NCBI GenBank assembly: GCA_035575035.1
Contig: DATLYH010000286.1
Span: 1-27,219, forward strand
DNA: 27,219 nucleotides
Direction of reading: 5' to 3'
Origin: DATLYH01 sp035575035
Lineage (GTDB): Bacteria; Planctomycetota; Planctomycetia; Gemmatales; Gemmataceae
Position 1 is the stretch's first letter, and each line of letters starts with the position of its first letter. This document shows positions 14,039 through 22,387 of the stretch, piece after piece. A program made the position numbers and the translations under genes. The notes beneath the pieces are model-generated. The model was not told where the DNA came from. It made no database searches and was given only the letters and a program-made list of their open reading frames with translations.

Positions 14039-15124
14039 ATGACACGCCAGGTTCGCCAGGCGGAGCCTCCCTTATCCCCGCCCCCTCTTCCCCCGCAGGA
14101 GGAGAGAGAACGGGATGAGGGGGCGGCCGAAACCGACCGCCTGCACTATGCCCGCCAGGTCATCGAAGCCGAGGCCGACGCGCTTCGCCGCGTGGCCGAG
14201 CGCCTCGACGATTCCTTCCTGCGGGCCGTTGACCTGTTCTACCGCTGCCCCGGGCGCGTCGCCGTCACCGGCACTGGCAAGTCGGCCGACGTCGGTCAGA
14301 AGATCGCCGGCACCCTCAACTCGACGGGCACCCGCGCCTATGTCCTTGACGCCACGCGGGCCGTCCACGGCGACCTGGGCATGGTCCATCCCCACGACGT
14401 GGCCCTGGTCTTGTCACACAGCGGCGAAAGCGAAGAGATCGTCCGTTTGCTGGGCCCGTTGCGGCAGCTGGCCGCAGCCCTGATCGGCCTGACCGGCAAT
14501 GCCGACAGCACCCTGGCCCGCCGAGCCGACGTGGCCCTGGTCTATGGGCCGCTCGATGAGGTCTGTCCGCTGGGGCTGGCTCCCAGCACCAGTACCACCG
14601 CCATGATCGCCGTCGGCGACGCGTTGGCTTTCGTCCTTAGCCGCATGCGCCGCTTTAGCCGGGAGGACTTCGCCCGCTACCACCCGGCCGGCAGTCTCGG
14701 CCGGAAGCTGCTCAAGGTCGAGGCGGTCATGCGGCAAGGGAACGAGCTGCGGCTGGCCTGCTGCGATGACACGGTGCGGGAGGTCTTCGTCAAGGGGCGG
14801 CGGCGCGGCCGCCGGACCGGCGCCGTCATGCTCACCGATGCCGACGGCCGGCTCGCTGGTCTGTTCACCGACAGCGACCTGGCCCGGCTCTTCGAGTTGC
14901 GCCGCGACGAGGTCCTTGACCGGCCGATCCGCGAGGTCATGACTCCCCAGCCCCTCACGATCGCGCTGGGCGCCTGGCTGACCGAGGCCCTTGAGATCAT
15001 GCGCCGCCACCGGATCAGCGAGCTGCCGGTGGTCAACAGCCAGGGCCGACCCGTCGGCCTGCTTGACATCACCGACCTGATCGGCCTGGTCCCCGCCGCG
15101 GAGGCCGCCGCCCGCGTGGCTTGA
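14039..15124 (+). CDS. kdsD: Arabinose-5-phosphate isomerase (SIS-CBS-CBS)
   Basis: The 361-residue cytoplasmic enzyme interconverts ribulose-5-phosphate and arabinose-5-phosphate, the first step of Kdo synthesis for LPS. The SIS domain (about 45-215) has VTGTGKSADVGQKIAGTLNS, HGDLGMV, LSHSGESEEIVRLL and PSTSTTAMIAVGDALA. The PAGSLGRKLL linker leads to two CBS domains (about 230-355). This is the usual KdsD/KpsF architecture. ATG 14039 has AGGGA about 8 nt upstream; the frame is open further 5' but without support. Residues 10-31 (PPLSPPPLPPQEERERDEG) are low complexity from a family A-type repeat and precede the first SIS helix. The LptC/LptA-like gene follows after 33 bp. Confidence 0.93.
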   Translation: MTRQVRQAEPPLSPPPLPPQEERERDEGAAETDRLHYARQVIEAEADALRRVAERLDDSFLRAVDLFYRCPGRVAVTGTGKSADVGQKIAGTLNSTGTRAYVLDATRAVHGDLGMVHPHDVALVLSHSGESEEIVRLLGPLRQLAAALIGLTGNADSTLARRADVALVYGPLDEVCPLGLAPSTSTTAMIAVGDALAFVLSRMRRFSREDFARYHPAGSLGRKLLKVEAVMRQGNELRLACCDDTVREVFVKGRRRGRRTGAVMLTDADGRLAGLFTDSDLARLFELRRDEVLDRPIREVMTPQPLTIALGAWLTEALEIMRRHRISELPVVNSQGRPVGLLDITDLIGLVPAAEAAARVA

Positions 15125-15157
15125 ACGAGAGGATCCCCGGCCAGGAGAGGTTGGACC

Positions 15158-18100
15158 GTGTGGACCCCGAAGCGCGTCATACTGCTGGTCGGCAGCTTCG
15201 CTGTCTTCCTGGCCGCGTACCGCATCTACGCCTACTTCCTCGGCGGCATCGACGGACTGCCCCCTCTCCCCGCGGCCTACCACCCAGCGGAAGGCGGCGG
15301 CCCGGAGATCATCGTGTCGCCGGACAACTTCATCGACCGCAAACTGCGTCTGGCCTTCGGCGAGGAATGCCCTGAGCTGCTCTTCCCCATCAAGCTGGAG
15401 GTCCACGCCAAGGGGATTGTCCTGGCCTCCGCCGATTTCGTCATCGAGAAGGGAGGCAAGCGGGAAGGCCAGGTCCGTCTTTCGCCCATCAGTGTCGCCC
15501 TCTTTAGCAAGAAGACGCCCGCCGGCAAGCACCCCGAGATCACCACCGTCCGCGGCGCCGTCGCCTACCTCACCTTCGACCGCCCCGTGACCGGCCTGCC
15601 CGACCTGGACAAGCGTAGGATCGTCGGCTGCGAGCTGATCGGCCGGGTCAAGGCCGAGGACCGCAACAGGGACAACCCCGACACCGGCACCGGCATCATT
15701 GTGGTCCACAACCGGGGGACGCCGGGCCGCGACGACGACCTTTCCGTCTATGTGCCGCGCGGCCCGGTCTATTACCGCGAGTATCGGCCGCCGAAACCCG
15801 GCGCGGAGCGCAAGCCGGAGATCTGGACCGATGATGCCGTCGAGCTGACCGACCTGAGCACCAAGCCGGAGCCGAGCACGGTCAAGGCAACCGGCCTCGA
15901 CATTTATCTGACCAATGACCCGCAGGCGGCCCGGACCTCTGCTCCGGCCCGCCGGCCCCGGTCCGACGCCGTCACCGGGGTGGAGCGCGTGGTGCTGCGT
16001 TCGGCCGTGGAGATGCACCTGTTCATCGATTCGCGCTCGGGCTTCCTGGCCTCCGGCAAGGGGGAGCCGGCCCAGCGCTCGTCTGCACCTCTTTCCCCTG
16101 CTGCGGGGGGAAGGGGAGCGGCCGGCCCGCCGTCGCAGAAGTCGCACCTGGTCATCACCACGCAGGGCCCCTTCCAGTACGACATGATCAAGGACCTGGC
16201 CACCTTCGACATCCCGGCCACGCCCGGCGGCCGGTCCCCCGAGCAGATCCTTGTCAGCCGCTATCAGGAGCAGGACAAGCCTGACCAACTTGTTTGCGAA
16301 CACCTGGAGCTGCAATTCCGCCGCAAACCCGCCGGCCCGCGCCCCCTCACTCCTTCCCCCTCTCCTCCCGCGGGCGGGAGAGGGGTTGGGGGTGAGGGGG
16401 GCGGACCCCTGCCGGCCGAGGCCGACCGTGAGCGGACCTCCAGCCTGGAAATCGAAACCGCCCACGCCACCGGCCGACAGGTGATCCTGACCTCGGACGT
16501 CGAGTTGCTGGAGGCGCACGGCGACGATTTCTTCTACGACGCCCGCACCCAGCTGACCACCCTCAAGGGCAACCCGGAGATGTGGGCCTTGAAGGAGGGA
16601 AACGAGATCCACGCCCGCGAGTTGCAAATCCTCAATCAACAGGGGGCCCAACAGGGGACCGCCCTGGGACCGGGCCGCATTGATCTGCTCGACAAGCAGA
16701 CCGGCAAACGCACTCTCCACGCCCGCTGGCGTGATAAGCTGGTCACGTCCCGCGACGGCAAGCACGATCTGCTGACTCTGACCGGTGACGCCGCCTTCCT
16801 CGACGACGAGCAGGGCCAGGAGTTGCGTGCCGAGGTCTTGAAGGTCTGGCTGGAGCCGAGCGAGCGCCCCGCGACACCCCCCTCACCCCTTCCCCCTCTC
16901 CCCCCCCAGGGGGAGAGGGGCGTAAGCAGTCCTCCCCTCGCCCCCTCCGGGGGGAGAGGGGTTGGGGGTGAGGGGGCCACGTCTTCTCCCCTCGCCCCCG
17001 CGGCGGGGGAGAAGGGCGTAAGCAGTCCTCCCCTCGCCCCCTCCGGGGGGAGAGGGGTTGGGGGTGAGGGGGCGGGCGAATCCCGCGCCCCATCGCAGGG
17101 ACGGCGGCCGCACCATCTGGAGGCCATCGGCCGGGTCCAGGCCCGCTCGCGCGAGCTGACCATCCACGACACCGACCGGCTGGTCCTCTGGTTCAAGGAT
17201 GCGCCCGCCGCAATGTCCGCCCCCGCCGGGCCGCCGACTGTCGAAGACCAGGCTGCCGCAGCCGCCCCACCCGCCGGGCCGCCGACTGCCGGGACCGACC
17301 CGCGACCCATTCCCCCCGCGAGCAACCCTGCGGCCGCGCCCATCCCGCCGCGCTCCGCCGCAGCGAGCGGCCAGCGTCAGCTGGCCGGTGCGGCCGCCCC
17401 CGCTAAGTCAACCGACCCGATCAAGCCGAGCCGGCCCATCGACCTCAGCGCCCGTCTGGTGGAGGCCCACATCCTCCGCAGCGGCGACAAGAACGAGTTG
17501 GATCGCCTCTGGACCGAGGGGGCCGTCCGTGTCCGCCAGGAGGGGGCCACGCCGGCCGACCGCGGTGTGGACATCCAGGGCGACACCTTGCAACTGACGC
17601 GGACGCCGGAGGGCAACCTCCTGGTGGTCACCGGCGACCTGGCCCAGCTGCGGCTCGACAAATTGTTCATCCTCGGCCCCGAGGTCAACATCGACCAGGC
17701 GGCCAACAAGGCCTGGGTCAACCGCACCGGGGCCATGCAACTGGAGACCGACAAGAACTTCCAGGGGACCAAGCTCAAGGAGCCGGTCCCCTTGACCATC
17801 CACTGGAACGAGTCGATGTTCTTCAACGGCCAGTTTGCCGAGTTCCGCGGCGGCATCCAGGCAGAGCAGGAAAACGCCCGCCTGGCCTGCCAGTACCTCC
17901 AGGTCGAGCTGGACCGTCCTGTCTCGCTCAAGCAGGGGGAGAAGCGCGACAGCCCGCCGGCCAAGGTGGACCGCCTGGTGTGCGATGGCAGCGTGCGCGT
18001 CGAGGAAGCGGTGCTGGACGCCGGCAGCCTGGTCAAGTACCAGCGGCTGGAGTCGCCCTCGGTGGCGGTGGACAACGCCGCCGGGACGGTGCACGCCTCG

Positions 18101-18679
18101 GGGCCGGGCCTGGTGCGTCTCCTCCAACCCGGCGCCGCTGAGGGCCCCGCATTGCCGGGCAGTCGGCCGGTCGCCGGCCGAAGCGCCGCGGTCACCGGCA
18201 AGCCGACCGAGCCGGTGCTCAAGCTGACCTGGGTGCGCTTCTTCGGCAGCATGTACGCCAACAACAAAAACCACACCGCCACCTTCCGCCAGAATGTCGA
18301 AGTGGTCCACCTGCCGTCGGACGATCCCAACCTGGAGCCGAACGTGGACAAACTGCCCGAGGGAGGCATGTACATCCGCGCCGACGTGCTGACCGTCTAC
18401 AGCCGGGGGAATGCGGAGCGGGGCAGCCAGGAGATGGAGGCCCGCGGCAACGTACTGGTCCGGGCCAATGAATTCTGGGCCCGCGCCGACGAAGTCCATT
18501 ACAACGAGGCCAAGGACCAGGTGATCCTCAAGGCCAATCTCGGCAGCGTGGTCAGCCTCTATCGCCGCACCGCCGAGGGGGGCGCCTGGCAGGAATCGCG
18601 GAGCAAGGAGGTGATCTACTCGCGTAAGACCGGCAAGTTCGACCTCATCGGCGGCCGAGGGGTACAGGGGGGGAACTGA
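15158..18679 (+). CDS. Large LptC/LptA (OstA)-like envelope protein
   Basis: The 1173-residue protein starts with an uncleaved signal anchor (about 6-28) followed by a long periplasmic-type region rich in short beta segments. Repeated units of the type TGDLAQL...LFILGPEVNIDQ, and near the end EMEARGNVLVRANEFWARADEVHYNEAKDQVIL, are typical of the OstA/LptA jelly roll that carries LPS across the periplasm. Proteobacterial LptC and LptA are each about 190 residues, so this is far larger and may combine both roles. It begins with GTG 33 bp after kdsD, with GAGAGG about 8 nt upstream. Low-complexity Pro/Gly segments at about 309-322, 395-415 and 571-646 come from family A repeats inserted in frame. 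Another Pro/Ala-rich linker lies at about 685-760. LPS transport is inferred from sequence style and the kdsD neighbour. Confidence 0.8.
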   Translation: MWTPKRVILLVGSFAVFLAAYRIYAYFLGGIDGLPPLPAAYHPAEGGGPEIIVSPDNFIDRKLRLAFGEECPELLFPIKLEVHAKGIVLASADFVIEKGGKREGQVRLSPISVALFSKKTPAGKHPEITTVRGAVAYLTFDRPVTGLPDLDKRRIVGCELIGRVKAEDRNRDNPDTGTGIIVVHNRGTPGRDDDLSVYVPRGPVYYREYRPPKPGAERKPEIWTDDAVELTDLSTKPEPSTVKATGLDIYLTNDPQAARTSAPARRPRSDAVTGVERVVLRSAVEMHLFIDSRSGFLASGKGEPAQRSSAPLSPAAGGRGAAGPPSQKSHLVITTQGPFQYDMIKDLATFDIPATPGGRSPEQILVSRYQEQDKPDQLVCEHLELQFRRKPAGPRPLTPSPSPPAGGRGVGGEGGGPLPAEADRERTSSLEIETAHATGRQVILTSDVELLEAHGDDFFYDARTQLTTLKGNPEMWALKEGNEIHARELQILNQQGAQQGTALGPGRIDLLDKQTGKRTLHARWRDKLVTSRDGKHDLLTLTGDAAFLDDEQGQELRAEVLKVWLEPSERPATPPSPLPPLPPQGERGVSSPPLAPSGGRGVGGEGATSSPLAPAAGEKGVSSPPLAPSGGRGVGGEGAGESRAPSQGRRPHHLEAIGRVQARSRELTIHDTDRLVLWFKDAPAAMSAPAGPPTVEDQAAAAAPPAGPPTAGTDPRPIPPASNPAAAPIPPRSAAASGQRQLAGAAAPAKSTDPIKPSRPIDLSARLVEAHILRSGDKNELDRLWTEGAVRVRQEGATPADRGVDIQGDTLQLTRTPEGNLLVVTGDLAQLRLDKLFILGPEVNIDQAANKAWVNRTGAMQLETDKNFQGTKLKEPVPLTIHWNESMFFNGQFAEFRGGIQAEQENARLACQYLQVELDRPVSLKQGEKRDSPPAKVDRLVCDGSVRVEEAVLDAGSLVKYQRLESPSVAVDNAAGTVHASGPGLVRLLQPGAAEGPALPGSRPVAGRSAAVTGKPTEPVLKLTWVRFFGSMYANNKNHTATFRQNVEVVHLPSDDPNLEPNVDKLPEGGMYIRADVLTVYSRGNAERGSQEMEARGNVLVRANEFWARADEVHYNEAKDQVILKANLGSVVSLYRRTAEGGAWQESRSKEVIYSRKTGKFDLIGGRGVQGGN
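16341..16402. repeat. Family A palindrome inside the LptA-like gene
   Basis: A 62-bp imperfect inverted repeat starts GCCCCCTCAC and ends GGTGAGGGGGGC, with the centre CCCGCGGGCGGG. It is translated in frame as a Pro/Gly-rich stretch at about residues 395-415. It is the cleanest single copy of the family in the window. Confidence 0.85.
16877..17073. repeat. Cluster of family A palindromes with a 60-bp perfect direct repeat
   Basis: Four C-rich/G-rich hairpin units follow each other. Bases 16918-16977 and 17014-17073 are identical over 60 bp. Their period is 96 bp (32 codons), so the reading frame is kept. The translated product is a repeated SSPPLAPSGGRGVGGEG segment. The cluster interrupts the LptA-like coding sequence between beta-rich parts. 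Confidence 0.88.
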
Positions 18680-18925
18680 GCCCGCGCTCCCCTTGGGCAG
18701 CCGCGACCTGGAACGGCTCGCCAACTCCCTTCTGCACGCTCCCAGGCCCGGTAGTGCTATCCGGGGTGACCGGGGCTTCGAAGCCGCCATCCCGACCACC
18801 CACCCCGCTAACACTTGGACCTTCTCTGCTCACCTCCCCTCTGGTGGAGCCGCTCCGGTTGTGCGACAATAAACCGTGCAGCCTCCGTTTCTCCGGAAAA
18901 CGCCTGCGCAGGTGCGGCATCCTCC

Positions 18926-21868
18926 ATGAACCGACCCGACCTCCGCGACCTCGGTCCTGCCCTCTTCGATGAGGCGGGGGACGCTCTGTTCCTGCTCGAC
19001 CCCGACACCGAGCAGATCCTCGATGTCAACCCGGTGGGCCTGAGACTGACCGGCTTCTCCCGCGAGGAGTTACTGCGTCTGCCGGCGACCTACCTGTTCC
19101 ATTTCGAGGGCAAGGGGGGCAGGCAGCGGCTGCACCAGGCCGCCGCCAAAACCGGAGTCTTCCACTCGCAAGAGGGGTTCTATCTGCGCACCAACCGGGA
19201 CGGCGTCTGGGTGCCGGTCAACCTCACCATTGCCCGGCTCCACATCAAGCCAAAGACAGTGGCCCTGATCACCGCCCGCGACATCCGCGAGCAGCGCGAG
19301 GCCCATGCCCAGCTGAAAAAGATGGAGGCCGAGCTGCGCCACCTGCTGGCCTCGGCCCCCGACTGCCTCTGGAGCGCCATCCTCGACCCGGCCGGGCGGT
19401 GGACGTACCGCTACATCGCCCCGGTGGTGGAGCGGATCACCGGGCGGCCGCCGGAGTACTTCGTCTCCGGAGTCGGCAGCTGGCGGGATGTCGTCCACCC
19501 GGAGGATCGGCCGCGCTGGGAACAGGCGATGGTCCGGCTCCGCGAGGGCCAGCCGATCGAACAAGAGTACCGGGTGGTCCGTCCCGACGGCACCGTCCGC
19601 TGGGTCCGCGACAGCATCCTGGTCAGCCGGGGCAGCGCGCCCGGCGCCCTCCGCCTGGACGGGGCCACCGCCGATATCACCGAGCGCAAGCAGGCCGAGC
19701 AGTCGCTGCACGAAAGCTACACCCTGCTGCGGGCCATCATGGAGGGGACCACCGACGCCGTTTTTGTCAAGGACCGGCGCGGCCGTTACCTGCTGATCAA
19801 CGCCGCCGGCGCCCGCTATCTCGGCAAGACCGTCGAGGAAGTTCTGGGCAAGGACGATACCGAGTTATTCTCCCCCGACACCGCCCGGACCATCATGGAG
19901 CGCGATCAGTGGGTGATGGCCTCGGGACAGACGCAGACCTACGAGGACGTTGGCACGGCCGGCGGCGTCACGCGGGTCTATCTCTCCACCAAGGGACCTT
20001 ACCGCGACCAGAAGGGCAACGTCATCGGCCTGGTCGGCATCTCCCGAGACATCACCGAGCGCAAGCGGATGGAAGCGGAGCTGCAGCGGGCCAAGGAGGC
20101 GGCCGAGGCGGCCAGCCGGGCCAAGAGCGAGTTTTTGGCCAACGTCAGTCATGAGATGCGCACGCCGCTGAACGCCGTCCTCGGCATGACCGAGCTACTT
20201 TTGGGCACGAAGCTGGACGCCGACCAGCGCGACTATCTGGAGACGGTGCGACGGTCGGCCGAGTACCTGCTGGCGGTGATCAAGGACCTGCTCGATTTCT
20301 CCAAGATCGAGGCGGGCAAGCTCGACCTGGATCGCGCCCCCTTCCGCCTCCGCGAGTTGGTGGGAGAGGTGATGGCCATGCTGACCGTGCGGGCCCGCCA
20401 GAAAGGATTGACGTTGACCGCGCGGGTCGATCCGGATGTCCCCGACGGCCTGGTAGGCGATCCGGGCCGGCTCAGCCAGGTCCTGGTGAACCTGGTGGGC
20501 AACGCCATCAAGTTCACCGACCAGGGAGAAGTGGTGATCGAGGTCAGGGGTCAGGGGTCAGGGGTCAGGGGTCAGAAGGCAGAGAGCAGGGGTCAACCGC
20601 CGGGCGGGGAGGAGGAATCGGCGCTCCAAGCGAGCGGCCCGCGTGAGCGGGCCGGTGGATCCCTCGACGCCTCGACCGGCCGGCGGACGCCGGCCGCTCA
20701 CCCCCAGCCGCAGCGGGCCGATGCACCCCTCGATGCCTCGACCGGCCGGCTGACGCCGGCCGCTCACCGAGCTGCCTCCCATCCCCTGACCCCTGACCCC
20801 TGTCTCCTCCACTTCGCCGTCCGCGACACCGGCATCGGCATCCCGCCCGAGAAACAGCAGCTGATCTTCGACCCGTTCACCCAGGCCGACGGATCGCTGG
20901 CGCGGCGGCACGGCGGCACCGGGCTGGGCCTGTCGATCGCGTCGCGGCTGGTGGGGATGATGGGCGGACGGATCTGGGTGGAGAGCGAGCCGGGCAAAGG
21001 AAGCACCTTCCATTTCACGGCTCGCTTCGAGCGCGATGAAGGCCGGGCCGCGCCAACCGCGTCGGCGCCGCTTGCCGAACCGGCGACCGTGCCGGATCGG
21101 GCGGCGCGGCGGCTGCGTGTCCTGTTGGCTGAGGATAACCCGATCAACCAGAAGGTGGCGGTTCATCTGCTGGAGCGGCGCGGGCATGAGGTGGTGGTAG
21201 CCGGCACGGGGCGAGAGGCGCTGGCCGCGCTGGAGCGGGGACGGTTCGATGTGGTGCTGATGGACGTGCAGATGCCGGAGATGGACGGCCTCCAGGCGAC
21301 CGCCGCTATCCGCGAACGCGAGAAACAGACCGGCGGCCATGTACCAATCATCGCCATGACCGCTTACGCCATGAAAGGGGACCATGAACGCTGCCTCGAA
21401 GCCGGCATGGATGGGTATCTTTCCAAACCGTACCGGGCCCGAGAGCTATTCGAGACGGTCGAGGGCATCGCCGCAACCGCCCCTTCCGAGGAGCCGGCTG
21501 CCTTGACGCCGGGGCCGATCGACTGGGCCGCCGCCCTGGGATCGGTGGGGGGCGACCGCGCCCTGCTGGGGGAATTGGCCCGGATCTTCCTGGCCGACTC
21601 TTCGGGCTGGCTGGCCGGCCTGCGCCGGGCGGCGGCAGAGGGGAAGCCGGCCGAGGTCCAGCGCATCGCCCACAATCTCAAAAGCGCCACGGGGCAATTC
21701 GGGGCGCGGGCCGCCTGGGAGGCGGCGGCGCGGTTGGAGGCGATGGCTCGGGCCGGCGACCTGGCCGGGGCCGCCGAGGTCTGTGCCGTTCTGGAGCGGG
21801 AGATTGAGCGCCTCCGGGCCGACCTGACGGCCCTCGCCGCGGAGGGGGACGGCGAGACCGCGGGCTGA
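18926..21868 (+). CDS. Hybrid sensor histidine kinase (PAS x3, HisKA, HATPase, REC, HPt)
   Basis: The 980-residue protein has no TM helix, so it should sense in the cytoplasm. PAS1 lies at about 10-125. PAS2, a PAS_3 type ending GATADITERKQAEQ, is at about 140-260. PAS3 is at about 265-390, ending GISRDITERKRME. HisKA has FLANVSHEMRTPLN with His409. The HATPase has an N-box (LVNLVGNAIKFTD), G1 (RDTGIGIP), an F-box (FDPFTQAD) and G2 (GGTGLGLSI). A receiver (LRVLLAEDNPINQ, phosphoacceptor Asp780, lysine in YLSKPY) is followed by HPt with His916 (IAHNLKSA). Oddly, about 86 low-complexity residues (541-626), encoded by repeat DNA, sit between the N-box and G1. ATG 18926 was chosen from the start of PAS1; its ribosome-binding site is weak. 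No cognate regulator is nearby. Confidence 0.93.
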   Translation: MNRPDLRDLGPALFDEAGDALFLLDPDTEQILDVNPVGLRLTGFSREELLRLPATYLFHFEGKGGRQRLHQAAAKTGVFHSQEGFYLRTNRDGVWVPVNLTIARLHIKPKTVALITARDIREQREAHAQLKKMEAELRHLLASAPDCLWSAILDPAGRWTYRYIAPVVERITGRPPEYFVSGVGSWRDVVHPEDRPRWEQAMVRLREGQPIEQEYRVVRPDGTVRWVRDSILVSRGSAPGALRLDGATADITERKQAEQSLHESYTLLRAIMEGTTDAVFVKDRRGRYLLINAAGARYLGKTVEEVLGKDDTELFSPDTARTIMERDQWVMASGQTQTYEDVGTAGGVTRVYLSTKGPYRDQKGNVIGLVGISRDITERKRMEAELQRAKEAAEAASRAKSEFLANVSHEMRTPLNAVLGMTELLLGTKLDADQRDYLETVRRSAEYLLAVIKDLLDFSKIEAGKLDLDRAPFRLRELVGEVMAMLTVRARQKGLTLTARVDPDVPDGLVGDPGRLSQVLVNLVGNAIKFTDQGEVVIEVRGQGSGVRGQKAESRGQPPGGEEESALQASGPRERAGGSLDASTGRRTPAAHPQPQRADAPLDASTGRLTPAAHRAASHPLTPDPCLLHFAVRDTGIGIPPEKQQLIFDPFTQADGSLARRHGGTGLGLSIASRLVGMMGGRIWVESEPGKGSTFHFTARFERDEGRAAPTASAPLAEPATVPDRAARRLRVLLAEDNPINQKVAVHLLERRGHEVVVAGTGREALAALERGRFDVVLMDVQMPEMDGLQATAAIREREKQTGGHVPIIAMTAYAMKGDHERCLEAGMDGYLSKPYRARELFETVEGIAATAPSEEPAALTPGPIDWAAALGSVGGDRALLGELARIFLADSSGWLAGLRRAAAEGKPAEVQRIAHNLKSATGQFGARAAWEAAARLEAMARAGDLAGAAEVCAVLEREIERLRADLTALAAEGDGETAG
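20542..20803. repeat. Composite repeat inside the kinase ATPase domain
   Basis: The left edge is a heptamer run (AGGGGTC, about 4.5 units, 20542-20575). The right edge has the reverse complement, CCTGACCCCTGACCCCTG (20785-20802). Between them are two copies, near 20661-20701 and 20727-20766, of a CCTCGA(C/T)GCCTCGACCGG unit leading into CCGGCCGG-NNGACGCCGGCC. That CCGGCCGG palindrome is the same as in the intergenic tandem at 22.15-22.22 kb. The whole element is open in the kinase frame. Confidence 0.85.
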
Positions 21869-22108
21869 ACATTTTTCCTTTATCCCCTGATCACCCCCGT
21901 CAGGCGTCCGACCCAGCGTGACACGCTCACCGATCCGGGCTCGCCGCCTTTGGGACGGTGGCTGTTCGGCGAGGAGCGGCCGACTGACGCCGGCACGACG
22001 CTGGGTCTGGGGTACTTCCTGTTCACGGCGTGGGCCTGACGGCCGGAATGTTGGTTCCATCTTACTTTGTATGACGGTTCGGGGGAGCGGAGGGCCTCCG
22101 GTTCCCCA

Positions 22109-22126
22109 ATGTTCCGCGCGGAACAT
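22109..22126. promoter_or_regulatory. Perfect 18-bp palindrome, possible operator
   Basis: ATGTTCCGCGCGGAACAT reads identically on both strands. It lies 262 bp before the glycosylasparaginase start. Its size and symmetry suit a dimeric regulator, but no regulator gene is adjacent, and it may be part of the local repeat landscape. Confidence 0.3.
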
Positions 22127-22147
22127 CCGTTCATCCAGCCGTTGGGG

Positions 22148-22223
22148 GTACACCGGCCGGCTGACGCCGGCCGGTCGCCTGGGGGGTACACCGGCCGGCT
22201 GACGCCGGCCGGTCGCCTGGGTG
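22148..22223. repeat. Two 38-bp tandem copies of the CCGGCCGG palindrome (family B)
   Basis: Units at 22148-22185 and 22186-22223 are identical except near their last bases. Each carries ACCGGCCGGCTGACGCCGGC plus CGGT, an almost perfect hairpin around a TGA centre. The same palindrome occurs twice in frame within the upstream kinase gene. Confidence 0.9.
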
Positions 22224-22275
22224 GTCGCCCTGGTCCTGGGAGTCGTCGCCGTTGCGGAGTGCTGCTGGGCCTTCC

Positions 22276-22304
22276 TTGACCCATCAGGTCCGGTGATGTT
22301 ACCT
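22276..22304 (+). promoter_or_regulatory. Weak candidate promoter for the glycosylasparaginase gene
   Basis: TTGACC is a good -35 match (five of six). The hexamer 17 bp downstream, TTACCT, is a poor -10. The predicted start would be about 75-80 nt before the ATG at 22388. Confidence 0.25.
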
Positions 22305-22387
22305 TTTCAGGGCCGATCCGCCGCCCCGAATGAAAGTAGCAGGCACGCTCCGCGTCCTTGCCACTGTGGGTCAAGGAGAAACGAGTC

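Larger units (their letters stand above)
21869..22387 (+). other. Repeat-bearing intergenic region between kinase and asparaginase genes
   Basis: These 519 bp contain no gene I can support. They hold a degenerate stretch with CGGCCGACTGACGCCGGC near 21.98 kb, a perfect 18-bp palindrome at 22109-22126, the two 38-bp tandem repeats at 22148-22223, and a possible promoter near 22.28 kb. Open frames on both strands are repeat-rich with no domain signature. Confidence 0.6.

Noticed and set aside
14414..16765. Long open minus-strand frame (783 codons) opposite kdsD and the LptA-like gene
   Set aside because: A shadow frame of high-G+C coding DNA; the plus strand has recognisable SIS-CBS and OstA-like proteins and the antisense product has no domain.
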